From positions 1 through 5,688 of the forward strand of contig JAKJFI010000065.1 of NCBI GenBank assembly GCA_022704985.1: a stretch of DNA of 5,688 nt, read 5' to 3'. Shown one piece after another: positions 5,478-5,688 of this stretch. The stretch is from Candidatus Omnitrophota bacterium. GTDB taxonomy: Bacteria; Ratteibacteria; UBA8468; B48-G9; JAFGKM01. Numbering within the stretch: position 1 is the stretch's first letter; every line of letters begins with the position of its first letter. The translations under genes were made by a program, and so were the position numbers. The notes under the pieces were generated by a model. The model was not told the origin of the DNA. It ran no database searches and was given only the letters and a program-made list of their open reading frames with translations.

Positions 5478-5688
5478 CACACTCCCCCAATCCCTGTCTT
5501 CCGAGTTGAAACACCCGTTTTTGATAAAACAGCCGATAATCCTGATAACAGAATACCAGACGGCTTGGTTGTGCAAGAAAAAGGAAGATATTTTTTTACG
5601 GCGCTGGTCAAGATGAAGGAAGACCTCGCGAAAAAAAACGCTCCTGGGGATATTATGTATATCGCACGGACTCATGAAAATCCTGTCA
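5403..5688 (+). CDS. Possible partial coding frame at right edge, start unresolved
   Basis: After a TAA at 5400-5402 the frame is open for 95 codons to the window end. The later part, from about 5565, reads like protein (LVVQEKGRYFF, ALVKMKEDLAKK, APGDIMYIARTHENPV). The layout of a strand, a helix with LVKMKEDL, then PGD and a strand faintly recalls TusA-fold proteins, but the CPxP cysteine of that family is absent, so this is only a shape-level guess. In-frame starts are GTG 5430, TTG 5565, GTG 5571 and ATG 5613, none with a clear Shine-Dalgarno sequence. The first half overlaps the candidate structured RNA, so any real gene probably starts after about 5480 or is a decayed remnant. The opposite strand is open in the same register, which weakens the case. 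Confidence 0.3.

Noticed and set aside
5364..5675. A 103-codon minus-strand frame covering the region past the reductase.
   Set aside because: No ribosome site and no recognisable motif; it is antisense to the promoter-linked structured segment and reads like chance.
1..5688. CRISPR arrays, tRNA/rRNA genes, insertion sequences, toxin-antitoxin or defence genes.
   Set aside because: No spaced direct repeats, cloverleaf, transposase or defence-type motifs were seen on either strand.

Overview
The window is about 5.7 kb of moderately GC-balanced bacterial chromosome. The gene content includes the MEP isoprenoid enzyme IspF, a membrane-anchored M23 murein peptidase, rubrerythrin, an iron-sulfur aldo/keto reductase and a Maf pyrophosphatase. 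This fits an anaerobic or microaerophilic Gram-negative-type bacterium, such as a Nitrospirota or deltaproteobacterial-grade lineage. That placement is inferred from gene content only; no marker gene in the window settles it.

Minus-strand block (4118 down to 1): a near-consensus sigma70-type promoter at 4115-4087 precedes a run of co-directional genes. In transcription order they are a DUF4380/aldose-epimerase-like protein of unknown role, rubrerythrin (rbr), IspF (ispF), and an M23-family (Csd3/OapA-like) endopeptidase. Gaps are 14, 44 and 2 bases, so these four look like one operon. A 182-base gene-free stretch with several complementary segments (661-842) follows. Then comes a Maf-type nucleotide pyrophosphatase whose reading frame runs without a stop into a TRAM-like domain and off the left edge. 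This is probably a Maf-TRAM(-RNA methyltransferase) fusion and is the most unusual protein here.

Plus-strand side (4207-5688): a divergent aldo/keto reductase with a C-terminal double [4Fe-4S] ferredoxin-like module (COG1453 type) starts at an ATG with no Shine-Dalgarno sequence and a -10-like box right against it. Past its stop, a strong promoter-like sequence (TTGACA, 18-base spacer, TATAAC) is placed so that transcription would begin on the first base of a 13-bp perfect inverted repeat. That repeat closes a roughly 100-base structured segment ending near a T run, which makes it a candidate small RNA or structured leader. An open frame of about 95 codons then runs off the right edge. Its start is unresolved and its coding status uncertain.

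Functionally the operon mixes oxidative-stress defence (rubrerythrin reduces peroxide), isoprenoid precursor synthesis (ispF), cell-wall remodelling (M23) and nucleotide-pool/RNA maintenance (Maf-TRAM). The divergent Fe-S reductase adds a redox function. I see no CRISPR array, tRNA, rRNA, transposase or clear mobile element.
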